64,000 nucleotides of DNA, taken from the NCBI GenBank assembly GCA_973895155.1, contig OZ316891.1, positions 10,540,001-10,604,000 of the forward strand, in the 5' to 3' direction. The position numbers were made by a program, and so were the translations under genes. This DNA is from Marsupella aquatica (taxonomy: Eukaryota > Marchantiophyta). This document shows, one piece after another, positions 1-11,292 of the stretch. The notes under the pieces are model-generated. The model saw only the letters and a program-made list of their open reading frames with translations. It had not been told where the DNA came from and made no database searches. Every line of letters begins with the position of its first letter. The stretch's first letter is position 1.

Positions 1-895
1 CAAAAAGCTACAAAGGAAGAGGTTTTGTTGCAAGTCTTACATTGGGGAAGAGTGTTATTTACCTTCATTCATTGTTTTGAAACAATTCATTGATTTAACA
101 CACCTTTGATGAAGAACACAGAGTATGCACTGGGTATGAATTGTGTAATAAATTGATCCTGGTAGCCCAAGTTTGAATCCCAAAGTATGAAGGTCATTGG
201 GTGGGAGGTCTGATTGCACACCTCCACATATTGAACAATATATCTGCTCAAAATTGTGACAACAAGTGAAAGGTGTCAACACATGACCCCAAAATTGATG
301 GCACAAAGTTGATCAGGCAAGGGACAAGTAATAGTGTGGCAGAGTATTGGTTTATGTCTTGGTAAACTTGGGTCGGAGCATTGGGGACTCCGACTGGGGC
401 CCCAAGAAATGGGGGAGCATTAATGCATTGTAGATTAGATAGATTAATGTGAGATCTCCATTCCCCGTACACCCGGTCCCGAGTATCCCCAGAGTTCTAG
501 ACTAGCTTGGGCTGGGAGTGTAAGAAGTAAGAACCCCCTGTTTGAACGCCCATGGAACCGCTCCCTTTTTAAACCCCGCCGATCGTTCGCTTTCGACACC
601 TCCCTTGTATGCTCGTCCCTCTGACGTCCGCCATAGCCACCTTCGCGTCTTCTCCTCACTCTGTTGTGTAGTCATTTCTAATGTAGACATGGCAAGTGCA
701 AGAGAACAACATTGAAAAGTCTGTTAAGCCTCCACTTTCCACCATAAGGTCGAATCGTTGCCGAGGAGGGTGCTCTTCAATTTTCCTCCGGGTTTCAGCA
801 CTTTCCAGTTGAAATCGGAGAAGCACCAATTCTGTTCATAGTCTGTTCTGTTGACATTTGGTCGGGGGCGGTGGAGGCAAAGGTGGAAGGACGAG
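1..895. other. Left edge and upstream region of the GSA gene
   Basis: No convincing coding region is visible. The first ~430 bases are AT-rich and unrecognised. Positions ~440-690 are cytosine-rich on the + strand with short pyrimidine runs, as is common just upstream of a plant housekeeping gene. This part may hold the promoter and 5' UTR of the gene starting at 896, but no clear TATA box or transcription start can be fixed. Confidence 0.4.
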
Positions 896-2604
896 ATGGA
901 AGCATTGGCGAGCACCAGCTGCTGCACGAGAGGATCGGCGTTGGTAACACAATGGTCAGGACTGAGGAAGCAGTCAGGCAAAGCTGCACTTCCTGCTAGC
1001 GCTGCTGGTGCTCTTCCACAGGGGAAGAAGGCGGCCTCCAGGGTGGTCAGGATGGCGTTGGCCGTCGACCAGAAGGCTTATGTGACCACGAAGTCCGAGG
1101 AGATCTTCGCGGCTGCGAAGGTTTATGGCCTTTCTACACGCGCTTCACTTCGCTTGAATTTGTCCACAGCTTAGGAAGCACTCTGTGCTGACAGAGACTT
1201 TTTTCCTGCCGTGTGGCAGGAGCTGATGCCGGGAGGTGTCAATTCCCCCGTGAGAGCTTTCAAGTCTGTAGGTGGTAGCCCCATTGTCTTGGACCGGGTG
1301 AAGGGCTCTCGTTCCTATGACGTAGACGGAAATGAATATATCGACTATGTAGGGTCCTGGGGCCCTGCCATCCTTGGCCATTGTGATGACCAGGTATAAT
1401 CTCAAAGAAGAGCACCAATATTCGTTCGATTGGTTAATGTCTTGCAAATCTCCTTAAGTTTTTCTAGTCCCCTTGATGTCAAATGCTGTTGTGCTGTTGG
1501 AATTTTGAGAAGATTCTCGTTGGGTGTTTATCTCAGATAAATGCAGCTTTGATAGAGACCTTGAAGAAGGGAACTAGTTTCGGTGCTCCGTGTCTTTTGG
1601 AGAACCAGTTAGCTGAGCTGGTCATCGCAGCAGTCCCTAGCGTGGAGATGGTTCGAATGGTCAACTCCGGTACCGAAGCCTGCCTGTCGATGCTCCGTTT
1701 GTGCCGGGCCTATACCAAACGTGAGAAGATTCTCAAGTTCGAGGGCTGCTACCATGGTCATGCTGATTCTTTCCTAGTGAAAGCGGGCAGCGGTGTTGCC
1801 ACTTTAGGTTTGCCAGATTCGCCTGGAGTTCCTAAATCATCTGCTGCGAGCACTCTGACTGCACCTTACAACAATCTCGAAGCTGTTGAGAAGATGTTTA
1901 AGGAGAATGAGGGAGAAATTGCAGCTGTCATTCTGGAGCCAGTTGTTGGAAATGCCGGGTACATTGTCCCAACAATCGAATTCCTCAAGGGTTTGAGGGA
2001 AATTACCAAGAAGAACGGTGCTCTCCTCGTCTTTGATGAAGTCATGACAGGTTTCAGGATATCTTATGGTGGTGCCCAAGAGTACTTCGGCGTCAGCCCT
2101 GATATCACAACGATGGGAAAAATTATTGGGGGAGGACTTCCCGTGGGTGCCTATGGTGGACGGAGAGACATTATGGAGTTGGTCGCCCCAGCTGGCCCTA
2201 TGTACCAGGCCGGTACCCTCAGTGGAAACCCCTTGGCCATGACAGCTGGGATAGAGACCTTGAAGAGATTGAAGGTACCAGGAACTTATGAGTACTTGGA
2301 CAAAATTACGAAGACTCTTGTTGAGGGACTGAGCGCAGCAGCAAAGGAAGCAGGACACGAGTTTACGTCAGGAAACATTAGGGGCATGTTTGGATTCTTT
2401 TTCCAAAATGGCCCGGTTCACAACTTTGAGGATGCTAAGAGGAGTGACACAGCCAAGTTCGCCCGATTCCACCGAGCAATGCTTGCAAAGGGAGTCTACT
2501 TCGCACCTTCTCAGTTCGAGGCAGGATTTACAAGCTTGGCCCATACAGAGGAGGATATTGCTTACACCATAGAGGCTGCCAAGGAGGTGTTCAAGTTTAT
2601 ATGA
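896..2604 (+). CDS. GSA: Glutamate-1-semialdehyde 2,1-aminomutase, chloroplastic
   Basis: This is the PLP enzyme that converts glutamate-1-semialdehyde to 5-aminolevulinate, the first committed precursor of chlorophyll and heme, in the plastid stroma. The model joins 896-1120, 1220-1393 and 1537-2604, giving 488 residues with every intron GT-AG and phase 0. The start is the ATG at 896; the reading frame is open further upstream but without an ATG. Residues 1 to about 60 are Ser/Ala/Arg/Lys-rich with few acidic residues, as expected for a transit peptide. The mature part carries [14 protein letters not shown] across the first splice, the aminotransferase motif [11 protein letters not shown], and [18 protein letters not shown], whose Lys (about residue 328) is the family's PLP Schiff-base lysine. 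The C-terminus [17 protein letters not shown] is typical. Length fits the family (about 430 in cyanobacteria, 470 in plants, the surplus being the transit peptide). No damage is seen, so the gene is probably functional. Confidence 0.95.
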
Positions 2605-2690
2605 ATTCCGGTGACGCTTACGACACTGAGCAAGCTGTTCACCACTCACATTTGGGTCCAGCATTGGGGTCCTGTCGTCATCAAGATTAG

Positions 2691-2696
2691 AATAAA
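2691..2696 (+). terminator. Candidate poly(A) signal of the GSA gene
   Basis: A canonical AATAAA lies 87 bases after the GSA stop codon in AT-rich sequence. Position and sequence fit a near-upstream element, but plant poly(A) signals are loose, so this is only a candidate. Confidence 0.4.
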
Positions 2697-3828
2697 ATTG
2701 CCTAGATGGCCAGAATCTTTGACAGGCAACGAGGAGTCTACATCCCCTTTTTGGTGGCTCAAGTCCTCCATTTTTTGCAGATGGAGATGTGGAATCAACA
2801 TGATGTTATAGCAACACTTCGTATTTTCTAAGAACCGTCAATGGATAAATTTTGTATACTTCCTAAATTTTAGACATTACCATGCCGGAGGAGAATTTGC
2901 TTTGCAATAAGATGACAACCGAACAGCGATCGATGCCAACAGTACGCGCTCGATCCGGTCCGATCTGATTACACACATATATCAAGCCATCGCACCTTGC
3001 ACTCAAGGATTCTACATTACATAGAAGGAGTTTCGACCACCATAGCCATAACACGAGCTCCTCTCTCCAAGACTCAACACTGAAAGATAATCTTTCGATG
3101 CTTCACAAGAGAATTACCCTCTCACACAAAACTTAACAGAACTTTATCAACTCATTCAATCTATATATCAAATATATGGATCTAGATAGTATCATACATT
3201 TTAACACTATCTAGAATGGTGTCACATATGAACCTAGGTAGCCAAAGTCTAGATAAGTGAGCAAACTATGATCATCAATGATAATTGTATTATTTCGACA
3301 GTACATCTTCTTTCTCCCTTGAAACCAATCATTGTGATTGTAATGCGGTACGTTAGTTAGAAATGATAAAAATTCTATAAAATTTGAACTTTTTCTAACT
3401 TAGAGATGCACTATAATTATCTTTTGTAATAATTTAGATCAACTAAACACTTTAATTATCTAATGCTATGTTTCATCGGAGGCTATTGCCTATATTGGAC
3501 AAGAACTGGCAATATAAATACTTGCTCTTTGCATGCTACCAAGAAGTAAGACTGGACATCATTAGAGAAACAATGTATACTAGAAGATTCAAGAACCGGA
3601 CTCCAAAGCATTTCTTCAACAAGAATGAGCTTTGTGTGCATTTATCAAGATCAACCTATTTCACCTATTTTAGTTAAATAGTTATCACAATCAGAAAAAT
3701 CTTAAACTTTTTTAAGAGGTAGTAATTACTTAGTAGAATCATCCCTTAAAGTTTGAGCTCAAACCGACATGTGGTTTGAAAGTTAAAATAATTTAGTTTT
3801 GTTGTTTTTAGCCTCGCCGCGACTTTAC
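2697..3828. other. Intergenic stretch, nothing recognised
   Basis: AT-rich sequence without a credible gene, RNA or terminal repeat. A small frame at 3468-3677 (+) has no recognisable motif and is probably chance. Confidence 0.5.
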
Positions 3829-4435
3829 CGACGCTTTCAAAAATGTCCCTTGTATTTTTGGACGCTTTGTGAAGCGTCCACATGAGAAGCGACGCCTCGA
3901 GAAGCGTCTGTCCGTGTTTGACGACAAAGGAAAGCCAACGCTTTCGGAAGCGTTCGCCATGTATCGACGCCTATCAGAAGCGTCCACTACCCCGAAGGAG
4001 ACATCAACATTGACGCTGACTAAAGCATCTGCCATAGGCCTCGACGCTTTGCAAGGCGCCCACCCGAAGGTGCCCACCCGGACGCTGCGACCAAAACCTC
4101 AAATTTCAGCCGACGCTTTCTGCAGCGTCCACAAAAGTCATTTGTAGTTTTGGCACAAAGCGTCCACCAATCCCAACACTCAGAACTTTCGGTTTTTATA
4201 ACACTTTGACACTTTTACTGATTTATTTGAGTTACTTAGAGGTCTCATAAAAGTCTGAAACTTTTCCAGCATAGAGATTATATGTAATAGAGTACCCTGG
4301 AAAAGTTTCACATCATTCCAACCTTTAATTTAAAAGTTAAAATTCTGTTAAGATCACTATTTTTTCATTTTACTATAAATACCGTCGCTTTGCAAAGCGT
4401 CCGCTTCAAACATTGACGCTTTGTGAACCGTCCAC
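3829..4435. repeat. Cluster of GACGCTTT/AAGCGTC palindromes
   Basis: About ten variants of an 18-bp near-palindrome built from GACGCTTT and its complement AAGCGTC. Clear copies are at 3861-3878, 3891-3908, 3937-3954, 3966-3984, 4012-4029, 4043-4060, 4112-4129, 4384-4401 and 4415-4432, with half-sites at 3829, 4081 and 4158. Within 3861-4060 the spacing alternates between about 30 and 46 bases, so the array has a higher-order period of 75-77 bp. The sequence between sites is not obviously conserved. Similar short palindromic subterminal motifs are known from CACTA-type DNA transposons, where the transposase binds them; that assignment is inference here. No transposase or CACTA terminus was found next to it. 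Confidence 0.7.
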
Positions 4436-5359
4436 TACATTTCTAACACTTCCAACGATGTCTGTTTTCAGCATTTTTCTATTTTTCCACTTTTCAAGGT
4501 TGATGGTCTTTAAGTTTTATTCATGATCCTTCAGATATGAAAGAGCATGTCCTTTCAATATCTCAATCTCCTTGAATCCTGCTGGCTTATATGAAGTAGA
4601 ATTTCTGTCATTTTCAAGTGTGAATAAATAAAGTGAGTGCATGTGGCATGTGCTGCAGCACTGAAATCACCTTTGCAAAGTAAAATGCAAAATGAATTCT
4701 TCTCCCTTCCTTGGTCTGAATGATTGAGAGTTTAGATCATTGAAGTAAAATTACTTGTATGAAGTTGAATCTCAGAAGTACGAGAGAATAGATTCCTTAA
4801 ATGGTGACAACCCATCTTCTTGAGTTCTTGATGCATAATTTTTGGCGTGACATTGCTTGTGCACATAATGCAAAGATTGTTTACTCACCAATTATTTATT
4901 ACTTCTATTTGAGCATGATGGTGTTCCTTATTCATGACACAAAGTACCGAATGGATACATAAGTGATTGATTACTAGTCTCCACTAAGTACCTTGGAAGG
5001 AAAATTTTAGACGTGTTGACGACATTTTAGTAATCATCATAGTACAGTAATTTTTTCCAAAAATGTTCTTGCAGATATACCACCTAAATCACATCAAATG
5101 AAGTATTGATGAGAAGTTACCTTGGTGTTTTCCAGACTTCCTCATCATACCTCAAGATTTCATTGTGTTTTGTTAATTGTTTTTATTTTGTTATTTTATT
5201 TACAATGTTAAGCAAACATTCAAATCTATGTCTTGTTTACCAATCATAGTAAAAGGCTCAAACCTATATTTTTGTTACCTTAGTCATTCATAAGTGTTAA
5301 ATGTTAGAAAATCATTCCTTACTTGTTCTTCCACGGGATCGAATACCAAGTTTTAGGCA
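4436..5359. other. Intergenic stretch, nothing recognised
   Basis: AT-rich, no open frame with a recognisable domain, and no terminal repeats that I can pair. Confidence 0.4.
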
Positions 5360-5887
5360 TTAAATGTTGATTTGTGTCCTTAGTGCAATACTACAGTGAT
5401 TCTCATTGTTAAATGGTCTTTGACTCTTCACCAGAGTGCCATCAATAATGCCAATGCAACCTGGCCAATCGGGGTTGTGGGTAGATAGCTCCATTTGCTC
5501 CTGAGCTGAAGGCCATCGAATCTCGTCCAAGAGAGCCACGTCCAAACATGATGCAATAAAATATGCATCATCACACAGAGAAGATTGCGACCAGTTTCAT
5601 TGATGACTATCATGAACAATAGTGTTATCATGTTTCATGTAGAGTACAAAATTGAGTAATCGTTCTTCTAGAGACAATTTTGAAGGATGACCTCTACTAT
5701 TGTGAGCTTCTTTGGTGGCCCTAGCATGCGATGCAATTATTGGAAGTACACGACGAGAGAGGTCTCCCCACTCATCTATAATGATATTGGTGAGCTCTTT
5801 GAATCGTCTTGGGAAATTCTTCATGCTCCTTAATACATCTTTTACCCTTGCTGCAGGATCTGTATACATTCCGTGAGTTGCTTGCAA
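5360..5887 (-). pseudogene. PIF/Harbinger transposase relic
   Basis: The minus-strand translation aligns by eye with residues ~80-230 of the intact transposase at 57399-58559. It shares the helix-turn-helix-like part ending LLNFVLYMKHDNT and then SSLCDDAYFIASCL, DEIRWPSAQEQMEL and PGCIGIIDGTLVK. The Asp of IIDGTLVK is the first catalytic residue of the DDE nuclease. One in-frame TGA near 5597 sits where the intact copy has a Trp in the NWSKSSLCDD region. Similarity ends soon after IIDGTLVK, so the second Asp and the Glu are missing, as is the N-terminus. It is therefore a truncated, inactive copy. Divergence from the 57-kb copy is large, so it belongs to a related but not identical lineage. 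Confidence 0.85.
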
Positions 5888-6042
5888 CTCTTATGAATTG
5901 AAAAAATGTCTACTATTTACAGCTACGAAAGCAACATGGAGCATAGTCATCCTACATGTAGTCTAATAGATCTTCGTCATTACTCAATTCGAGAGAACTA
6001 TCAGATGTCGGAGAATTATCAATACTACTATTGTCTTCCCCC

Positions 6043-6156
6043 GAACACAACGCCTAGGCGCTGTGTTCGATTATAGTCAAAACAGGGACTTTAGGTAAAA
6101 AAGATGTTTTCACTCAAACTCAACACCATATTAACACAGCGCCCGGGCGCTGTGTT
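6043..6156. repeat. Pair of long CG-rich palindromes
   Basis: Positions 6133-6156 form a perfect 24-bp palindrome centred on GCCCGGGC with arms reading AACACAGC outward. Positions 6043-6068 hold a 26-bp relative centred on GCCTAGGC with one mismatched pair. Both lie ~150-270 bases from the Harbinger relic and recur in diverged form at 14048-14126. They are probably parts of an old repeat; function unknown. Confidence 0.6.
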
Positions 6157-6448
6157 TGAAATTGATTTTGTGTTCAAAAATGTGCACATTCAAGTGACTA
6201 TAGGAGAAAGGTAACCGGGTTCCAATTACTATCCGTTACTTTAAAATCGTCCAACACATCCGCTCTTTCAACTTACGAAATCCATCGTCCTTTGAGAAAT
6301 GTAAGCTAATTTCAAAATCCTTCATTTGCGGAGAAGTGTGCGCTGTTTCCAAAATGTTAAGCAGCAATCCAAAAGTATCGATATATTCTTCTACTGTGTG
6401 AACTTTTGACAAACTTTTACATCAACCTCTCACTAATGCCACAATGTC

Positions 6449-6453
6449 TCGTC
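6449..6453. repeat. Target-site duplication, left copy (TCGTC)
   Basis: The five bases TCGTC directly precede the outer end of the left LTR and are repeated exactly after the right LTR at 13486-13490. Five base pairs is the usual duplication length for Copia integration. Confidence 0.9.
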
Positions 6454-6826
6454 TGTTGAGCAAAGACGACATTCGTAACGGCAAGCCCATGAACGATCCA
6501 ACGCACCAAAGTCAACACAGAGAGATACGTGGTGCACCTCCACATGAGGCTACGTCCACGGGAACACACAAGAGCTTTACTACACTCTAGGGTGACCGGC
6601 CATACCAAGCATCCACAACACATGCTCTCCCTATCTCTCAATGAGCTCCGTAACAATGAGCTCCGTAACAATGAGCTCCGTAAAAATGAGCCTAAGTTCC
6701 ACCAGGGTCTGGCATTAGCCCTGGCTATATGCACAATAGCATTACCGCTAACATTAGCTAAGTCCTAACCCAAGTTAGACTAACTGTGGTTAGCTCTGAG
6801 TCACAAAACTAGAGCAATATCTAACA
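6454..6826 (-). repeat. Copia 3' LTR (left in window)
   Basis: 373 bp, beginning TGTTGAGCAAAG and ending ATATCTAACA on the + strand, with TG...CA ends. It matches 13142-13485 throughout. It contains three copies of a 15-bp unit (AATGAGCTCCGTAAC) near 6650-6695 where the other LTR has a single copy, which explains the 29-bp length difference. Confidence 0.93.
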
Positions 6827-6837
6827 AACTCCCCCTT
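6827..6837 (-). other. Copia polypurine tract
   Basis: Directly inside the 3' LTR the minus strand reads AAGGGGGAGTT. This position and composition are those of the plus-strand primer of LTR retroelements. Confidence 0.85.
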
Positions 6838-7033
6838 GACTCTTGTCTTGGGGACTGGACGAAATGCTACCATATGGAATCCTCAACGGGAAGTTCTAGA
6901 CAATCACCAAACCAGGTCTCCCCCTAAAAACCACAAGGGTTAACTAAGGGTTAACTAGAACTAAGATGTAGCCAAACATAAATGAGTAATCCATATACAA
7001 ATAGTCACACATTGCTAAATAACTCTACTTGCA

Positions 7034-10000
7034 CTACAACTGCAAAATCTGCAAAGTAGCACAGTGTCTTGAGAAACTCTCCAAATGAATCACTTTGGTA
7101 AAGGCATCAACGGGATTGAGTTTTCCATCAATTTTGACTAGCTCAAAAGTTTTATCAGACACTGCTTGCCTGATAAAATGGTACCTGATATCAATGTGCT
7201 TCGCCCTGCTATCCATCACCTGGTTAGCAGCCAAGGGAAGAGCACTTTGACTATCACAGTTTAGAGTCATTTTTCCATGCTCTAAACCCATCTTTGCGAT
7301 CAACTTATCCAACCAAATTGCTTCCTTTGCTACTTCTGCTGTTGCAACATACTCTGCTTTTGTAGTAGATTGAGAAATGCACTTCTGCAAGGTAGATTTC
7401 CAACTGATACATCCTCCTCCAAGAGTGTATACAAACCCAGTTGTAGACCTCCTTGTATCCAGACAGCCTTCATAATCAGAATCTACATAGCCAACTAACG
7501 TTCTATCTGATCTGTTATCAAATAGTAATCCATAGTCATGTGTTCCCTTTAGATACTTGAGAATCCACTTCACAGCTTCCCAACGTACCTTCCCTGGATT
7601 TGACATGAATCTGCTAACCTTGCCCATCGCTAGGGCCAAGTCAGGCCTAGTACAAGTCATCAAATACATCAGACTATCTACTGCCTTCTCATAAGGAATC
7701 TTAGTCATTAGACCTTTCTCCACAGCATCCATAGGAGAGAAAGCCAATGATAACTTGAAATGTGAAGCTAACTCACTGGCTTACAGTTTTCCATGTTGAA
7801 TCGTGCAAGTACTTTCCTCGCATATTGGCCTTGACTCAAGTACAACTGTCCAGTATCAGAGTTCCTAAAAATCTCCATCCCTAAGATCCTCTTGGCCTTA
7901 CCAAGATCCTTCATCCTGAATTCAGCACTCAATTTTGCCTTGAAACTATCAACCTCAAATTGATCTTTACGCACTATTAGCATGTCATCCACATAGATCA
8001 CCAAAATGATGAAACCAAATACATCATTCTTGACTGATTTCGTATACACCCAAGGATCATAAACCATCCTTGTAAAACCTTGAGCAAGTATGAAATCATC
8101 AAACCGCTTGTTCCACTGTCTAGGAGATTGCTTCAATCCATACAAGGACTTGAGCAATCTGCAAACTAAGTTCTCTTGGCCCTTCTTCATAAAGCCTAGT
8201 GGCTGTCTCATGAAGATCAACTCTTCCAAGTTGCCATAGAGAAAAGCAGTAATAACATCCATCTGATCCATCACCAGACCAAAAAACACAACAAGCTGAC
8301 ACAAGATCCGAATTGTGGAATACTTAGCCACCGGTGAAAAGACCTCATTGTAATCCACTCCTTTCTCCTGAGTGAACCCCTTGGCAACAAGCCTTGCCTT
8401 GTAGATCTTATCTTCACCCTCTGAAGGACTGTCCTTCAACTTGTAAATCCACTTGCTGTCCACCACTTGCTGACCTCTTGGAAGCTCCACCAGCTCCCAT
8501 GTCTTGTTGTCACTCAAAGATTGCAACTCCCTCTGCATTGCTGCATTCTACTCATGCTTCTGCTCTGAAGCACAAGCCTCACTGTACGAAGAAAGCTCTC
8601 CTTCCAAGATCAAAGCCATGTCATCATCATCAGATGCAATGTCAATATCATCTAGCTTAGATGAGTCTGCCCATTGACCATACTTGGTAGGAGCTCTAGT
8701 AGAACGACTGGAAGTTTTTCTAGTAGATGACTCAGGCTGATCTATTGCTGCTGCTGGTTGAATTTGAGGTAGTCTAGCAACAATATGCTCCTCTTGTTCC
8801 ATCACAGGAACCAGCTCCAAGCCAGAAGCTTCTCCATCTCTCCTGTCATGAACTGCATCATGACTAATCTCCCCCTCAACCCGGTCCGGGATGGGAGATT
8901 TTCCCTTGTCAGTATGGGAGTCCTGAGAACTCTCCCCCGCCTTTGATGATCTGGATTCATTAAAGTACACATCTCTATTGACAATTAGTTTACAGGTTAC
9001 TGGATCCCATAACCTATAACCCTTCACACCTTTCTGATAGCCAAGGAAAATGCACTTCTTTGACTTGGACTCCAGCTTGGATCAAAGCTGGGAAGGTGTA
9101 AGCACATAAGCATCACATCTAAAATCCTCAGATGTGAGTAATCTGCTGGACGTCCGTACCTCATTTCAAATGGCGTCTTGAATCCAATAGAACTGGATGG
9201 AGAAAAAATTACCAAATAAGCTGTAGTGTTGACAGCTTCAGCCCAAAACTCATGTGGTAAGCATGATTGACTCAACATACTCCTCGAGCGGTCCAATAAT
9301 GTTCGGTTGAGTCTCTCAGAAACACCATTCTGTTGAGGAGTATAACTTATTGTGAGATGGCGGGTAATCCCCTGCTCCTTACAATACGTTCCAAATTCCT
9401 CGGAACTGTATTCACCGCCGTTATCCGATCAAAGATATCTCACCTTATTACCAGTCTTATTCTCAATTTGGGCTTTCCACTCCTTAAAAGTGGCAAAAAC
9501 ATCAGACTTATTGTGTAGAAAGTATATCCACACATACCTTGAGTAATCGTCTATGAATGTGACATAGTATAACCATCTAGAATATGAGGGAGTAGGGGCT
9601 GGACCCCACACATCACTATGTACATACTCAAGTACCTCCTTGCTGGTGTGAGTTCCAACTCCGAAGGGTTTCCTGTGCTGCTTCCCAAGCACACAGTGCT
9701 CACAAAATTCCAACTTACAAGATTGCAAATTAGAAAGCAATCCTTTCTTCTGAAGAATAAACCAAACCTTTTTCACTCATGTGGCCCAAACGGAAGTGCC
9801 ACAGCCGGGCCGTCTCCTCATGAGATAAGGTTACATTGGCTTCATCACAAACAACATTGCCCTCCAAAACGTATAGATTGCTATGTCGCTTTCCCTTCAA
9901 TACAACTTTAGTACCAGTTGAAACCTGAAGGACATCATTAGCAGAGCTCCACTGATGACCATTTGCTTCTAAAACTCCAAGTGAAATGAGATTTTTCATC

Positions 10001-11292
10001 ATGCTGGGAATATGTCTCACATTCCTCAACGTTCTCACAGCACCATCAAACATTTGAAATCTTACAGATCCAAGTCCAACAACTTGACCTGGGATTCCAT
10101 TTCCCATCAACACTGACCCGTTGGAAACCGTGTAAGAACTGAAAAAATCTCTCCTAGAGCAAATGTGAAAAGTACATGCACTGTCTAGAATCCAGTCATC
10201 ACTACCTGGATTTGACATTACGTTGAGAGCATAACCTTGACATCACAATATGTCATCATCATCGAGTAAATCTACCTCTTGCGAGCTCGATGCCGCGTTA
10301 GCAGAGGCAGTAGGGACCTTTACTCGACAATCCCTTTTCATGTGGTCAGGCTTGCCATAATTCCAACATGCAAGAGGCTTCCTCTCTTGCGATTTCCCTC
10401 TGGATTTAGATCTCCCCCGTGATGTAGATCTAAACTTGTTTTGTCCATTTGAGCGTTGCGTTGCTCTCCCACGGTTCACGTTCAGCGCAGTGCCAGAAGA
10501 AGATGCTATTTGTGATTGACCCAGCTTCTTCTGAGCATCATCAGACAGTAAAGAGCTCACCACCTACAAAATGGACTTCAGATCTCTATACAAGAGCACC
10601 TGTTTCAAGCCCTGATATGACGGCGGTAAGGAGCTTAGCAGAAGCAAGGCCTTATCCTCATCTTCAACTCCTTTTCCCAGGTTTGACAGATCCACCGCTA
10701 GACTGTCAAACTCATCCAGGTGATCCTGCATCTTGCTCCCTTCCTTGAGCCTGAGGCTCTTCAAGAGAGACTTCTTGTACAGCCGGTCTAACGCATCTTC
10801 CCGGTAGTACTTCTCTCTTAGAGCCTTGAACAGTGATGCGCAATCCGCATAATCATCTAGCTGCTTGATGATGTGCGGCTTGAGATATAGCATCACTGCA
10901 TTGATAGTAATCACTTGCTCCTGTCTCCACTGTCTCACAGAAATCTCCTCCTCTCCATCATATTGCTCTCACGAAGAAAGCAGATGAGCTAAGCCCATGG
11001 CCCGTAGAACACCCTTCACTTGCTTCTCCCAGAGCAAGTAATCAGTATGACCATCGTACTTCTCGACCTCAAACTTCACTCCTCCAAATCTAGCCATCTC
11101 CCTCTTCTTCCCCACTACCAACAGCTCTGGTAGTAACACAGCTTCCTCCATTGCACGCCGCACCGGTGATCGTACCGGTGTTACTAGTTCCTCCTCAAAT
11201 GGTAGCAGCTCCTCCTCAGACTCTCCGTCTGACCGTCGCGATCTTGAAGCTCCACCAACGCCAATTTTTCCAGTATCCTCCGAATCACTCAT
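7034..11292 (-). pseudogene. Copia gag-pol polyprotein, broken
   Basis: Reading right to left from the ATG at 11292, the gag begins with an acidic N-terminus and a UBN2-like block (KYDGHTDYLLWEKQVKGVL). The zinc knuckle near 10370 reads CWNYGKPDHMKRDC, so its second Cys is Tyr. The protease has WILDSACTFHIC, with the active-site DSG changed to DSA. The integrase shows the HHCC zinc finger and DDYSRYVWIYFL. The reverse transcriptase has LYGLKQSPRQWN and YVDDML, and the RNase H shows GYVDSDYEGC and ADE-type residues (SQSALPLAAN). In-frame stops lie near 10966, 10561, 10240, 9427 and 8545. Frame changes occur near 9755, about 9120 and about 7765. At least two stops (near 10966 and 9427) look like C-to-T changes in CpG. 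The polyprotein cannot be made. Confidence 0.93.

Noticed and set aside
1837-2358. 173-codon minus-strand frame
   Set aside because: Shadow of the GSA coding exon on the opposite strand.
3869-4147. Open frames on both strands across the palindrome cluster
   Set aside because: They follow the repeat, which lacks TAA/TAG/TGA in its core. No domain, and the 75-77 bp period is not a multiple of three.
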